DNA from: Vreelandella zhaodongensis
Lineage (GTDB): Bacteria; Pseudomonadota; Gammaproteobacteria; Pseudomonadales; Halomonadaceae
Direction of reading: 5' to 3'
DNA: 64,000 bases
Assembly (NCBI RefSeq): GCF_013415115.1
Contig: NZ_JACCDD010000003.1
Location: forward strand, 295,172 to 359,171
Shown: piece after piece, positions 44,191 to 52,296 of the stretch
How the letters are laid out: each line of letters begins with the position of its first letter
Numbering within the stretch: position 1 is the stretch's first letter
Notes under the pieces: model-generated
The model's input: only the letters and a program-made list of their open reading frames with translations
The model's database searches: none
Told to the model about the DNA's origin: nothing
Position numbers and translations under genes: made by a program

Positions 44191-45293
44191 CGCCCCCGCC
44201 CCTCAAGAACCTCGTCTAGGAAGTGCCCTGCCCGGCTTGCTTTGGCGCTTAGGTAGCGGTGATTTTGGTCGGTCACACTGCCATAGAGCGCCTGACGGGA
44301 GACGACCTCAATACCACCCTCACGCAGGGCTGCCATTTTTAATGGGTTGTTAGTTAACAGCTGAACTTTATCAACCTCAAGCGCATTAAGCATATCAACC
44401 GCGACAGCGTACTTGCGCTCATCCTCGCCAAACCCCAACACTTGGTCGGCATCAACCGTATCTAAACCGCCATCTTGTAGGGTATACGCACGCAGTTTAT
44501 TGGCTAAGCCTATTCCTCGCCCTTCTTGTGCTAAATAAAGCAACACACCACCGCCCATGGCTTGAATATCGGCCACCGCGTTACGTAGCTGCTCACCGCA
44601 GTCGCAGCGCAGGCTGCCAAACAAGTCACCGGTTAGACAAGCCGAGTGCATGCGCAAAGGAACCGCACCTGGGATGGCATCCAGATCGCCAATCACCACG
44701 GCCACATGCTCTCGCAGGCCATCGGGTTCGCGAAACAGAACGAAGCGACTCTCAGGAGCATCTTCAAGCGGAATACGCGCCTCACTCACGCGCTTTAGCA
44801 TCCCCGGCGCGCCGGCCAAACACTTCTCAGCATCGCGGGCATTAACCTCTAACAGCTCGCCTTTTGATAGCTGCTGGGCAATATGGTCGGCGGATGCTGC
44901 ACTTACCTCAGCGCACAGCGCAGCCGGTATCAACAACGCGCGACGCATCAGTGCCACAGCGCCACGCTCCCCTACGCCTGCTGGCTTCAGGCCACTTAAA
45001 AGTGAAGGGGACGTCTTCGACGCTTCATCGGACACAGCAAGGTGGTGCAATTCACGCTCGCTGATGTGCTCGGTGAGCGGTAAGCAAGCCGCATCCGCCT
45101 TAAGCGACATACCCATGGCTTCAAGCCGATGGCGCGTCAATACCAATGAAGGCCGCGAGCCAGCTAGGCGGGTTAACGAGCTAACCGAGACGCTGCCTTC
45201 AAGTGCCTGTACCAACAGGCGTTGCTCTCCGGTATTAATCACCACGGGCAAGCCGCGGCGAATATCGAAAATAGCGCGTTCAATGTGATACAT
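44187..45293 (-). CDS. GTP cyclohydrolase II (RibA-type, long N-terminal domain)
   Basis: About 368 residues. The C-terminal 200 residues form GTP cyclohydrolase II: zinc Cys cluster SACLTGDLFGSLRCDCGEQL, active site LYLAQEGRGIGLANKLRAYT and LLTNNPLKMAALREGGIEVV. The N-terminal 170 residues look like a degenerate DHBP-synthase-type domain seen in long RibA forms, without clear catalytic residues. The start at 45293 has GGAGG seven bases upstream; the open frame to 45419 would overlap the divergent reductase gene. It releases formate and pyrophosphate from GTP. Placement outside a standard rib operon suggests a specialised second copy. Confidence 0.88.
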   Translation of the reverse strand: MYHIERAIFDIRRGLPVVINTGEQRLLVQALEGSVSVSSLTRLAGSRPSLVLTRHRLEAMGMSLKADAACLPLTEHISERELHHLAVSDEASKTSPSLLSGLKPAGVGERGAVALMRRALLIPAALCAEVSAASADHIAQQLSKGELLEVNARDAEKCLAGAPGMLKRVSEARIPLEDAPESRFVLFREPDGLREHVAVVIGDLDAIPGAVPLRMHSACLTGDLFGSLRCDCGEQLRNAVADIQAMGGGVLLYLAQEGRGIGLANKLRAYTLQDGGLDTVDADQVLGFGEDERKYAVAVDMLNALEVDKVQLLTNNPLKMAALREGGIEVVSRQALYGSVTDQNHRYLSAKASRAGHFLDEVLEGRGR

Positions 45294-47178
45294 GTAGGCC
45301 TCCAAGTTGCCTGTTGGGGCGGACAACGTTTGCTTGCGTCGGGCAACATGGCCCCGCATGATGAGTTGCTGATTTTTGAGTGGAGATGCCATGCCTAGCA
45401 CCAATGAAGTGACGATCAATACCGACCAAGCGTGGGCATGGTTGCTGGACGTTCAACAGGGCGTGAAGAGTAACGTCGCTATTACACTTGATACTCACGG
45501 CAGCTGGCACTCTCCCTACGCGATAACTAGCGCCGCACAGGCGTTGTTGACGTGTTTGCTGCCGCTGGTGCGCCATTCGAGCTGGGTGGTTGCCCAGCTC
45601 GGGCAAAGCCTGGATGGGCGCATCGCTACGCAAAGTGGTCACTCCCACTACATCAATGGCGTTGAAAGTTTGGTGCATCTGCACCGGCTGCGTGCGCTGG
45701 CCGATGCCGTGGTGATCGGCGCAGGCACAGCGAGTGCTGATAACCCTCAGCTCACCGTGCGCCATGTGGCGGGCAAACACCCCACCCGTGTAGTGATTGA
45801 CCCACGAGGCCGCGTGCCGGCAGAGCTGGCACTGTTCACCACGCCTACCGCGCCCACCCTGCACCTTACCGGGCCAGAAGCAACAGTGGCGCAAACGAAG
45901 GCCGAACACTGCGTGTTGCCGCTGGATATCAATGGTCAGTTCCGCCCCGCCGACGTTATTGCCTTGCTGGCGAATCGTGGTCTTACTCGGGTATTGGTCG
46001 AAGGTGGCGGAGTTACTGTTTCGCAGTTCATTGAAGCGAACGTGGTTGACCGCCTGCATTTGCTGGTCGCGCCGCTGCTGATTGGTTCCGGCAGGCCAGG
46101 GTTGCAAATGACACCCATCGATACCCTTGAGAGTGCGCTGCGTCCTACGATGCGCTCTTTCCGATGCGGGGACGACACGCTGTTCGACGTACTGCTGAGC
46201 GAACGCACTCTCTGAAGAGGAGCCGTTTGCAGGCGACGAATTGGGCGGCGTTGCGCGTGTTCGCGAGGCCAGCGCCACCCAAACACCGGGCAGGCTAGAA
46301 AGCAGCACTAACACACCATAGGCCAATGAAACCGCTACACCTTGAGCCGAAGGCAAGCCAACGAACATCCAGATTCCCGCGGCGGCACCTTCTCGTAACC
46401 CCCACCCGGCAATCGAAAGTGGTACCAGCATGGCAAGTAGCAGTACCGGTGCCAGCGCCAATATATCTAACGCTGCCAGCTCCACACCAATTGCCCGAGC
46501 AGCGCATACCATGACAAGGCCATAGCTAAGTACGATAGAAAGCGAAGAGAGCAGCTGCCGTGGCCAAACACTGCGCTGCAAGAGCCCGCGCCACATATCA
46601 CGCCCCAGAGCAACGCACCAATCAGGCAACGTCACTTTCGAATGCCGCAGCGCTATCGCCAGTAAGCCCCCAGCTGCAATTACCAGAGCAACAGCCACAA
46701 TCAGTACAGTCAGCCCACCTCTACCGAGCGCCATTAGCCAGAGTGGCGATGCCAGCAACGCCACCAGCGTAAACAGGGCAATCGCCAGTTGCCCAGAGGC
46801 GCGCTCAATGACCACTGCACGCCAAGCGCTTCCTCTTGAAGTAGACTGCTGGGCATGACGATGGGCACGACCGGCATCACCTAACACGCCGCCTGGCAGC
46901 AACTGGTTAACCAACAACGCTAAGTAGTACTCCCGCAGCGCATAACGATAGCGTAGCGGCACACCAATTAAGCCTGCCGTAAACTTCCATCGCCACGCGC
47001 TCAGCATGACCTGCAGCACACTAATAAGCAGTGCCAGGGCCATCCAGCCCGGCGCAAAACGCTGCACTTCCGCCATCACGGCACCTGGCTCTACCCACAT
47101 GGCAACAGCAGCTAGCAGCCCTAAGCTAACCAGCCCTTTTTGCACCCACGGGGTTCTCAGCCAATGCCAGAGTCGCAT
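45280..47178 (-). CDS. Flippase-like membrane protein (LPG synthase TM/UPF0104) with overprinted C-terminal frame
   Basis: Residues 1-310 form an integral membrane protein with about eight helices of the UPF0104/lysylphosphatidylglycerol synthase transmembrane family: NQLLPGGVLGDAGRAHRHAQ, RAVVIERASGQLAIALFTLV and LVPLSIAGWGLREGAAAGIW are diagnostic. The frame has no stop where the family normally ends (near 46200) and runs antisense through the whole reductase gene to 45280, adding about 310 low-complexity-like residues. The extra part matches nothing I know and is probably either not conserved or not made as such. It starts 4 bp after the glycosyltransferase-methyltransferase gene. Likely moves a lipid-linked or lipid product across the membrane (inference). 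Confidence 0.7.
   Translation of the reverse strand: MRLWHWLRTPWVQKGLVSLGLLAAVAMWVEPGAVMAEVQRFAPGWMALALLISVLQVMLSAWRWKFTAGLIGVPLRYRYALREYYLALLVNQLLPGGVLGDAGRAHRHAQQSTSRGSAWRAVVIERASGQLAIALFTLVALLASPLWLMALGRGGLTVLIVAVALVIAAGGLLAIALRHSKVTLPDWCVALGRDMWRGLLQRSVWPRQLLSSLSIVLSYGLVMVCAARAIGVELAALDILALAPVLLLAMLVPLSIAGWGLREGAAAGIWMFVGLPSAQGVAVSLAYGVLVLLSSLPGVWVALASRTRATPPNSSPANGSSSESAFAQQYVEQRVVPASERAHRRTQRTLKGIDGCHLQPWPAGTNQQRRDQQMQAVNHVRFNELRNSNSATFDQYPSKTTIRQQGNNVGGAELTIDIQRQHAVFGLRLRHCCFWPGKVQGGRGRRGEQCQLCRHAASWVNHYTGGVFARHMAHGELRVISTRCACADHHGIGQRTQPVQMHQTFNAIDVVGVTTLRSDAPIQALPELGNHPARMAHQRQQTRQQRLCGASYRVGRVPAAVSIKCNSDVTLHALLNVQQPCPRLVGIDRHFIGARHGISTQKSATHHAGPCCPTQANVVRPNRQLGGLHVSH
45391..46215 (+). 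CDS. RibD C-terminal (pyrimidine reductase) domain protein
   Basis: About 274 residues. The first 70 residues are not recognised; the rest is the dihydrofolate-reductase-fold RibD reductase domain: WVVAQLGQSLDGRIATQSGH, LRALADAVVIGAGTASADNP then QLTVRHV, RVVIDPRGRVPAELALF and the NADPH loop RVLVEGGGVTVSQFIEANVV. There is no deaminase domain. It should reduce a ribosylaminopyrimidine intermediate made from GTP. It is divergent from the cyclohydrolase gene, and an opposite-strand reading frame of the flippase-like gene covers it completely. Confidence 0.85.
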   Translation: MPSTNEVTINTDQAWAWLLDVQQGVKSNVAITLDTHGSWHSPYAITSAAQALLTCLLPLVRHSSWVVAQLGQSLDGRIATQSGHSHYINGVESLVHLHRLRALADAVVIGAGTASADNPQLTVRHVAGKHPTRVVIDPRGRVPAELALFTTPTAPTLHLTGPEATVAQTKAEHCVLPLDINGQFRPADVIALLANRGLTRVLVEGGGVTVSQFIEANVVDRLHLLVAPLLIGSGRPGLQMTPIDTLESALRPTMRSFRCGDDTLFDVLLSERTL

Positions 47179-47182
47179 GGAG

Positions 47183-49147
47183 TTAGCCCTCGCCCGTTGG
47201 CAGCGCCAGCAAGTCACGGTGCCCCACCCAAATACCCACCTTGCCTTCAGTCACCTTACCCAGGCGCTCATCACGCCACTGAGCAATCCGTGACGCCGCC
47301 TCTGGGGCCTGCTCAGTGGCAGCGTTCGCCCACCCTTCAATCAACGAGCACATTAAGGGATACAGCGCTGGCTTGCCCGCCGCCAAGCACCACGGTGTTT
47401 CAGCTTCAATGACACGATAACCGTAGTGGGCCATCGCGTTGGCTAACGCACTGTGGGCATCGCCCCCTAGCGCATCGCCTAAGCCTTTATCCCGCCGTTG
47501 ATGTGCATTGAACAGCCCACTGACCCAATGATCGTCAGGGTCGTTTAGTGGCTGTTGCTGGGCATTGGTAAAGCACCATTCTCCGGTAATACTTAAGGTG
47601 ATAAAAAGCGCTTGTCGGTGTTTGGCACACTGCGCAGCCAGGGCGTCGATCCATTGTTGAGACACCAGATCAATCAGCGCAGACGCGGTTACCACATCGC
47701 AATGCGTTAGCGCTGGGTGATCAAGGTGTGTGAGGGAAGCACAGTGGGTTTCCACCAGCATCGGTTCACCCTTGCCCGTGCTCAATTGACTGGTGCGCGA
47801 ATAGGCTTCACTAAGTAAGGCGGGGTCATGATCAATCAGCATCCAGCGCTGGGCATGGTGCAAGCGAGGCGCAAGAAACTGGCTATTGCTACCACGTCCG
47901 CAACCTAAATCCGCCAGCGTTATTGGCGGCAAGGACTCTTCTGACTTAGATAGCTCGGCTCGCCGCTGATCATCTGATAACCAGTTGGCTAGCGCATCGA
48001 CTAACGCCTGACTACGCGAACGGGCATCGACTGTTTCACGCAGCGATAGCCAATCCGCCGCAAACTTGCTTCCTGCTGATAATGTCGAAGATTGTTGCAG
48101 CGCATTAGCAAACGCCTCCCCTGCAGCTTGCCAGTCACCCAAACGGCCACGAGCAGCGTCAGCGCCTGCACGTAGCTCCGTGCGTAGCGCTTCATCATGA
48201 CAAAAAGTCGCCAGTGCACTCGTCAGTGCCTCAACATCCCCCGGCACTACGCTGATGCCAGCCCCTTTTGGCAATGTATCCCGCAGCGCGCCGCCGGTGG
48301 TGGTGATAACGGGCAAGCCGTGGGCTAGCGCTTCAGTCACCACCATGCCATAACCTTCATACCAAGAAGGTAATACCAGTGCATGGGCATTTTGATAAGC
48401 GGCTTCCAAGGTCGCGGCATCACACTCGCCGTGAAGGGTTACCCTATCACCTAGCTGGTGTTGCTCTATCAGCGTTTGAACGCGAGCCGTAAATGCAGCA
48501 TCACGAGCACCGCCAAAGCAGTCACACCGCCAATGCCCCCTCTCAACATCCGCCAAGGCTTGAACCAAAATGTCCTGCCCTTTACGCGGAGTCAGCGTTG
48601 CCACGCATAGCAGGCGGATAGGTTCGCTGGATGGTGCCGCGGGGCTGATTGGAGCACGTTCAACCCCAGGTTCCACCACAGTGATAGGGGCACTAAATGG
48701 TAGCGCGTACTGTTCCGCCAGTGCCTTTACGCGACGCTCAGTAAAACGGCTGGTCACAATCACTCTATTCACATGAGCCAGCCCGCGCAGTTCGCTACGG
48801 TGAAAACGCTGCTGATCCGTGTCATTCAAACCCTGCTCGTCACCCAGCGGGTGATGCAGCAGCGCTGTGATATCCAGGCGCTCAGCGTGGGCAGCCACCA
48901 CCCCTGGCAGCGACCCCATGGCCAGGCCGTCGATAATAACCTGCGCATGGTCCTGCAGCGCGGATAGCGTATCGGTAAGTGCCTGGGCAGCCTCATCATC
49001 GGCATCCGGAAAACGCCCAGCCACCCCCACCACATCAACATGCAGGCCACGTTCGCGCAGCGCAGCGACAATCTGGGCGTCATAGATATACCCACCGGTA
49101 CGCTGGTCAGGATCGCCAGCCACTACCAAGGTAAACGGCTGGCTCAT
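47183..49147 (-). CDS. Glycosyltransferase (GT4)-methyltransferase fusion
   Basis: A 654-residue two-domain protein. Residues 1-355 are a GT-B family 4 glycosyltransferase: N-terminal GGYIYDAQIVAALRERGLHV, IRLLCVATLTPRKGQDILVQ and the EX7E motif in LPSWYEGYGMVVTEALAHGL. Residues about 370-654 are a class I methyltransferase with LADLGCGRGSNSQFLAPRLH then AQRWMLIDHDPALLSEA. The gene overlaps the PTPS gene by ATGA and is followed after 4 bp by the flippase-like gene. Sugar, acceptor and methyl target are unknown; the fusion suggests that glycosylation and methylation are successive steps on one product. Confidence 0.88.
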   Translation of the reverse strand: MSQPFTLVVAGDPDQRTGGYIYDAQIVAALRERGLHVDVVGVAGRFPDADDEAAQALTDTLSALQDHAQVIIDGLAMGSLPGVVAAHAERLDITALLHHPLGDEQGLNDTDQQRFHRSELRGLAHVNRVIVTSRFTERRVKALAEQYALPFSAPITVVEPGVERAPISPAAPSSEPIRLLCVATLTPRKGQDILVQALADVERGHWRCDCFGGARDAAFTARVQTLIEQHQLGDRVTLHGECDAATLEAAYQNAHALVLPSWYEGYGMVVTEALAHGLPVITTTGGALRDTLPKGAGISVVPGDVEALTSALATFCHDEALRTELRAGADAARGRLGDWQAAGEAFANALQQSSTLSAGSKFAADWLSLRETVDARSRSQALVDALANWLSDDQRRAELSKSEESLPPITLADLGCGRGSNSQFLAPRLHHAQRWMLIDHDPALLSEAYSRTSQLSTGKGEPMLVETHCASLTHLDHPALTHCDVVTASALIDLVSQQWIDALAAQCAKHRQALFITLSITGEWCFTNAQQQPLNDPDDHWVSGLFNAHQRRDKGLGDALGGDAHSALANAMAHYGYRVIEAETPWCLAAGKPALYPLMCSLIEGWANAATEQAPEAASRIAQWRDERLGKVTEGKVGIWVGHRDLLALPTGEG

Positions 49148-49542
49148 AGCGCTCCTTCATAGCTTGCCCACGCCACATGAGATTCATGCAGCTTGATCTC
49201 CATGTGCGTAATCCCCTGAGCGGTGGTGCCCATTTTCCCGGCACTGATGGCCGCCGCTAGCTGGTCAAAAATCACCTTGGCCATAAATTCCGTGGTGGTG
49301 TTTTTACCGGCAAATTCACTCACCTCATCGAGGTTGCGGTAGTTGTAATCTGCCAGCACCTCTTTGAGCGTTTCGCTTGCCAAGCCGATATCAATTACCA
49401 GCCCATCTTGGTCAAGTTCAGGGCGCTGAAACACCACGTCCACCACATAGGTTGCCCCGTGGGTGCGCTGGGCAGGGCCGAATATTTCCCCATTAAAACT
49501 ATGGGCAATCATAAAATGGTCACGGACGCATAAACGGTACAT
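49144..49542 (-). CDS. 6-pyruvoyltetrahydropterin synthase/QueD family protein
   Basis: A 132-residue tunnelling-fold protein. Zinc ligands are His in HFMIAHSF and the His in RTHGATYVVDVVF; LVIDIGLASETLKEVLADYN then YRNLDEV and AGKNTTTEFMAKVIF are the usual following blocks, and the catalytic Glu region is ITHMEIKLHESH. The second zinc-site spacing (FGPAQRTHGATY) differs from standard QueD (C-x3-H-GHxY), where a Cys is catalytic, and no such Cys is seen here. It therefore may be a different PTPS subtype. GGAG lies 5 bp before the ATG at 49542. Confidence 0.82.
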   Translation of the reverse strand: MYRLCVRDHFMIAHSFNGEIFGPAQRTHGATYVVDVVFQRPELDQDGLVIDIGLASETLKEVLADYNYRNLDEVSEFAGKNTTTEFMAKVIFDQLAAAISAGKMGTTAQGITHMEIKLHESHVAWASYEGAL

Positions 49543-49617
49543 AGACACTCCTGTCGTATTAGCGAATTCGTATTAACTGACGCTTATTACTCACTCTTAT
49601 CAAACCAGCCGTATTAA

Positions 49618-50607
49618 CTAAGCGGACAGTGGATAACGAATTCGGTGGCATAGCGCTGTGCTACCAGGCCCAAACAGAGCAGGTGCCAGCGTTGGAAAAT
49701 CCGCAAAATCGCTTTCACCGCTAATCAGCGCATCTAACCGCTGGTCGGTAAGTAAGCGTAGAGCGAGCGCTAAACGGCGGCGGTAATTCCAGCGCGGCTG
49801 CAGCTTGGCAGGCAACTGCCCTACTTGGCTGGCACTAAGCGTTAATCGCTGTGAATGAAAAGCGCCACCGAGCGGCAGCGACACGTCTCCCTGGCCAAAC
49901 CAGCTCATTTCAATCACACGGCCTTCGTTGCCCAGCAAGCCCATGGCAAGCCTCAAGCCATCTGGCTGGCCGCTAGCGTGAATCACGCAGTCTTGGTCCG
50001 TGGGGGCCTGTTCTGGCGTACAGAAAGGAATACCTAAATGCGTTGCCAGAGTTTCTCGCTCAGGATTAATGTCGATCAACCGCACTTCCACACCAGGAAT
50101 TTGCGCGCACAGATATGCCACCAGCGCACCGACGACACCAGCGCCCACCACACAGACGCGCTCGCCAAGCATCGGGTTGGCATCCCACACGCCGTTAACG
50201 GCGGTTTCCATATTGGCGGTTAACACGGCACGGTAAGCAGGGACGTCGTCGGGAAGCGGCATAACTGCATCAGCAGGTACCACGTAATGATCTTGATGCG
50301 GGAAAAGACAAAAGACGACTTTATCGACTAGATAACGTGGCCCTTGCTCCACATGGCCAATGCTGCAGTAGCCATATTTCACAGGGACAGGAAATTCACC
50401 CACCTGAAAGGGAGCGCGCATGCGTAAGTATTCGCTCTCCGGCACCTGTGCGTTAAACACGAGCGATTCTGTACCGCGGCTAACACCGCTGTAGAGTGCA
50501 CGAACCCGCACCTCATTTTCTTCGAGCGCAGCAAGTGGCTCTTGCTTAAGCTCACCATGCTCGGGGCGAGTCACCCAAAAAGCCGTGGCGGTATCAGGCG
50601 GCAACAT
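49618..50607 (-). CDS. Zinc-type (MDR) dehydrogenase-like protein
   Basis: A 329-residue medium-chain dehydrogenase/reductase. N-terminal GroES-like domain (LEENEVRVRALYSGVSRGTE, then the VKYGYCSIGHVEQGPRYLVD block, DKVVFCLFPHQDHYVVPADA) and Rossmann domain (GERVCVVGAGVVGALVAYLC then AQIPGVEVRLIDIN). The usual structural-zinc cysteine cluster is missing, and catalytic zinc ligands are not clear, as in BchC-like and similar MDR enzymes. It is the first gene of the four-gene unit MDR-PTPS-GT/MT-flippase. Substrate unknown. Confidence 0.82.
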   Translation of the reverse strand: MLPPDTATAFWVTRPEHGELKQEPLAALEENEVRVRALYSGVSRGTESLVFNAQVPESEYLRMRAPFQVGEFPVPVKYGYCSIGHVEQGPRYLVDKVVFCLFPHQDHYVVPADAVMPLPDDVPAYRAVLTANMETAVNGVWDANPMLGERVCVVGAGVVGALVAYLCAQIPGVEVRLIDINPERETLATHLGIPFCTPEQAPTDQDCVIHASGQPDGLRLAMGLLGNEGRVIEMSWFGQGDVSLPLGGAFHSQRLTLSASQVGQLPAKLQPRWNYRRRLALALRLLTDQRLDALISGESDFADFPTLAPALFGPGSTALCHRIRYPLSA

Positions 50608-50863
50608 GACATTTCCTTATGGTTAAGCGCTTCATCCATCCTTACAGCGTAGCCTTACTAAGACTTATTCACATTTCATTGCTTTCTGACAGCGTAGCGT
50701 AGAAAGCAAAGTGGCTACTTACCCCATGTGAACGCTAGGATGATTAAAAACAAATATTTCTACATCATGGACAACCTTACCTTCTTATACAAGAATGGTA
50801 CATAGGAAAAAATTTGCACACCTTAATTCAACCGCGGGCCAGTGCGCCGCTTTGCGAGTAAGC

Positions 50864-51589
50864 ATGCCCTCTTTCTCCAACACCACCAGCCGCCCTTTCC
50901 CCAAGCGGCTCTACACCCTGTCAGAGGTAGCGCTAGCTGGCCTGCTATTACTTATGCTGGGGGTTGCTCTGCCTACGCTGTTGGAAAGCGCAGTCAATTG
51001 GTGGTTAGCGGCAGGCCTTTACGTACTAATGGGAACGTTGGTAGTGAGCTTTTGGCCTTATGGGCCGCTCGGCTGGGCTAATCGGGTCACACTCGGACGC
51101 GGTGTGTTGGTAACCATCGTGGCGGGTGCGCTGGCAGCGAGTGCCTTTACTAACGCGATTTGGCTATGGTTAGCGGTTGCCGTTATCGCGCTGTTATTGG
51201 ATGGTGTGGATGGCTGGATTGCCAGGCACACAAAAACGCACACCCCGTTTGGCGCACGCTTTGATATGGAGCTGGATGCGCTACTAATTCTGCTACTCTG
51301 CATTGGCTTATTGCAAAGCGAGCATCTAGGTGTTTGGGTACTGCTCATCGGCGGTATGCGCTATTTGTTTGTTGCTGCTAGCTGGCCGTTTCCGTGGTTA
51401 AAAGCACCGCTTTTTGACAGTTTCCGCCGCAAAGCGGTATGCGTGTGGCAAGTCGTTGCATTGCTGCTGGCGTTAACGCCACTCACCTCTCCTCTTGCTG
51501 CCAGCCTGCTTGCACTGAGTGCGTTAGCCACACTCATCTACTCATTTGGGTTTGATGTGTGGTGGCTGCATAGGCAGCACAAACGATAG
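50864..51589 (+). CDS. CDP-alcohol phosphatidyltransferase family protein
   Basis: About 241 residues with six or more membrane helices. The complete family signature D-x2-DG-x2-AR-x8-G-x3-D-x3-D is present: DGVDGWIARHTKTHTPFGAR then FDMELD. Such enzymes join CDP-diacylglycerol (or a CDP-alcohol) to an alcohol to make a phospholipid. It is divergent from the MDR gene, 256 bp apart, and belongs to the same locus by position. The frame begins at 50795, but MPSFSNTTSRPFP at 50864 is more usual. A decayed partial copy lies at 55163-55302. Confidence 0.85.
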   Translation: MPSFSNTTSRPFPKRLYTLSEVALAGLLLLMLGVALPTLLESAVNWWLAAGLYVLMGTLVVSFWPYGPLGWANRVTLGRGVLVTIVAGALAASAFTNAIWLWLAVAVIALLLDGVDGWIARHTKTHTPFGARFDMELDALLILLLCIGLLQSEHLGVWVLLIGGMRYLFVAASWPFPWLKAPLFDSFRRKAVCVWQVVALLLALTPLTSPLAASLLALSALATLIYSFGFDVWWLHRQHKR

Positions 51590-51625
51590 ACCAGCTAGGT
51601 ACCCGTTAAAGAGAACGTCCAGCTT

Positions 51626-52054
51626 TTAAAACGTCCGAGTTTGGTAATGAATACCGGCCCCTTCTTCACAGTATTGCTTAAGGCTCAGCAGGAATATCGC
51701 CCAGTTATAGTTGCAGAAACGGTAGAACTCGGTCACTTCACGCCAATCGGTATGCTTGAGAGTAACAGCCGTTTTGCCTCCCCGTGGTTCTAGCTCGAAA
51801 CTGACGCTGGTCCCAATCCACTCCGAGTCTGAATCGATACATTGCCAGGTCATCTTATTGTTGGGCACCAACTCCCCGATCATCATCTTTGTCGGGTGCT
51901 CATCCCCAAATCGGAATTCATTGACCGCACCAATTTGGGCCGTGAATGTTAAATCCTGGGTCCACACCTCGGCCAGGCCACGAGCCGTGGTCAACACTTC
52001 GTAAACACGTGCAAGAGGGGCATTTACGTATTGAATATGTTCAATGCGCGCCAT
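51626..52054 (-). CDS. SRPBCC (AHSA1-like) domain protein
   Basis: About 142 residues of the START/Bet v1-like superfamily: IEHIQYVNAPLARVYEVLTT at the start, LVPNNKMTWQCIDSD and a C-terminal helix FLLSLKQYCEEGAGIHYQTR. The family binds hydrophobic ligands or assists Hsp90-like proteins. Such genes are typically preceded by an ArsR regulator; here the remaining piece of one lies 12 bp upstream. AGGAG precedes the ATG at 52054. Ligand unknown. Confidence 0.85.
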   Translation of the reverse strand: MARIEHIQYVNAPLARVYEVLTTARGLAEVWTQDLTFTAQIGAVNEFRFGDEHPTKMMIGELVPNNKMTWQCIDSDSEWIGTSVSFELEPRGGKTAVTLKHTDWREVTEFYRFCNYNWAIFLLSLKQYCEEGAGIHYQTRTF

Positions 52055-52065
52055 CAGTATCACTC

Positions 52066-52249
52066 CTAAGCACAGGGCTGCCGCCCTCCAATAGACTTTT
52101 CAAGCTGGAAAGAATGACGGGCCAGCCGACGCTGCTGAGTGAACTTACTGACCCAGCGTTGGTGGATCTGCTGAATTGGCTCGGCATTGAGGTAGTGCAG
52201 CTTTTCCCTCCCCCGCCACGCCGTAATCACCAGCCCCGCTTTTTCCGCA
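52066..52249 (-). pseudogene. ArsR-family regulator remnant, C-terminal half
   Basis: On the minus strand the frame reads EKAGLVITAWRGREKLHYLN then AEPIQQIHQRWVSKFTQQRR, the wing and C-terminal helix of the ArsR regulators that pair with SRPBCC genes. The first half (recognition helix and start) is missing; upstream of about 52249 the frame changes into sequence unrelated to the family. The neighbouring SRPBCC gene has therefore lost its intact regulator. Confidence 0.7.
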
Positions 52250-52296
52250 GGAGCCGCTCCTACCACCAAGTTTGTCCCAAGCGCGGCACAGTTTCG

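Noticed and set aside
45936..46286. 116-codon minus-strand frame opposite the reductase gene
   Set aside because: A shadow of the reductase gene; no family similarity and no start signal. The neighbouring flippase frame is kept as a finding only because it continues a real gene.
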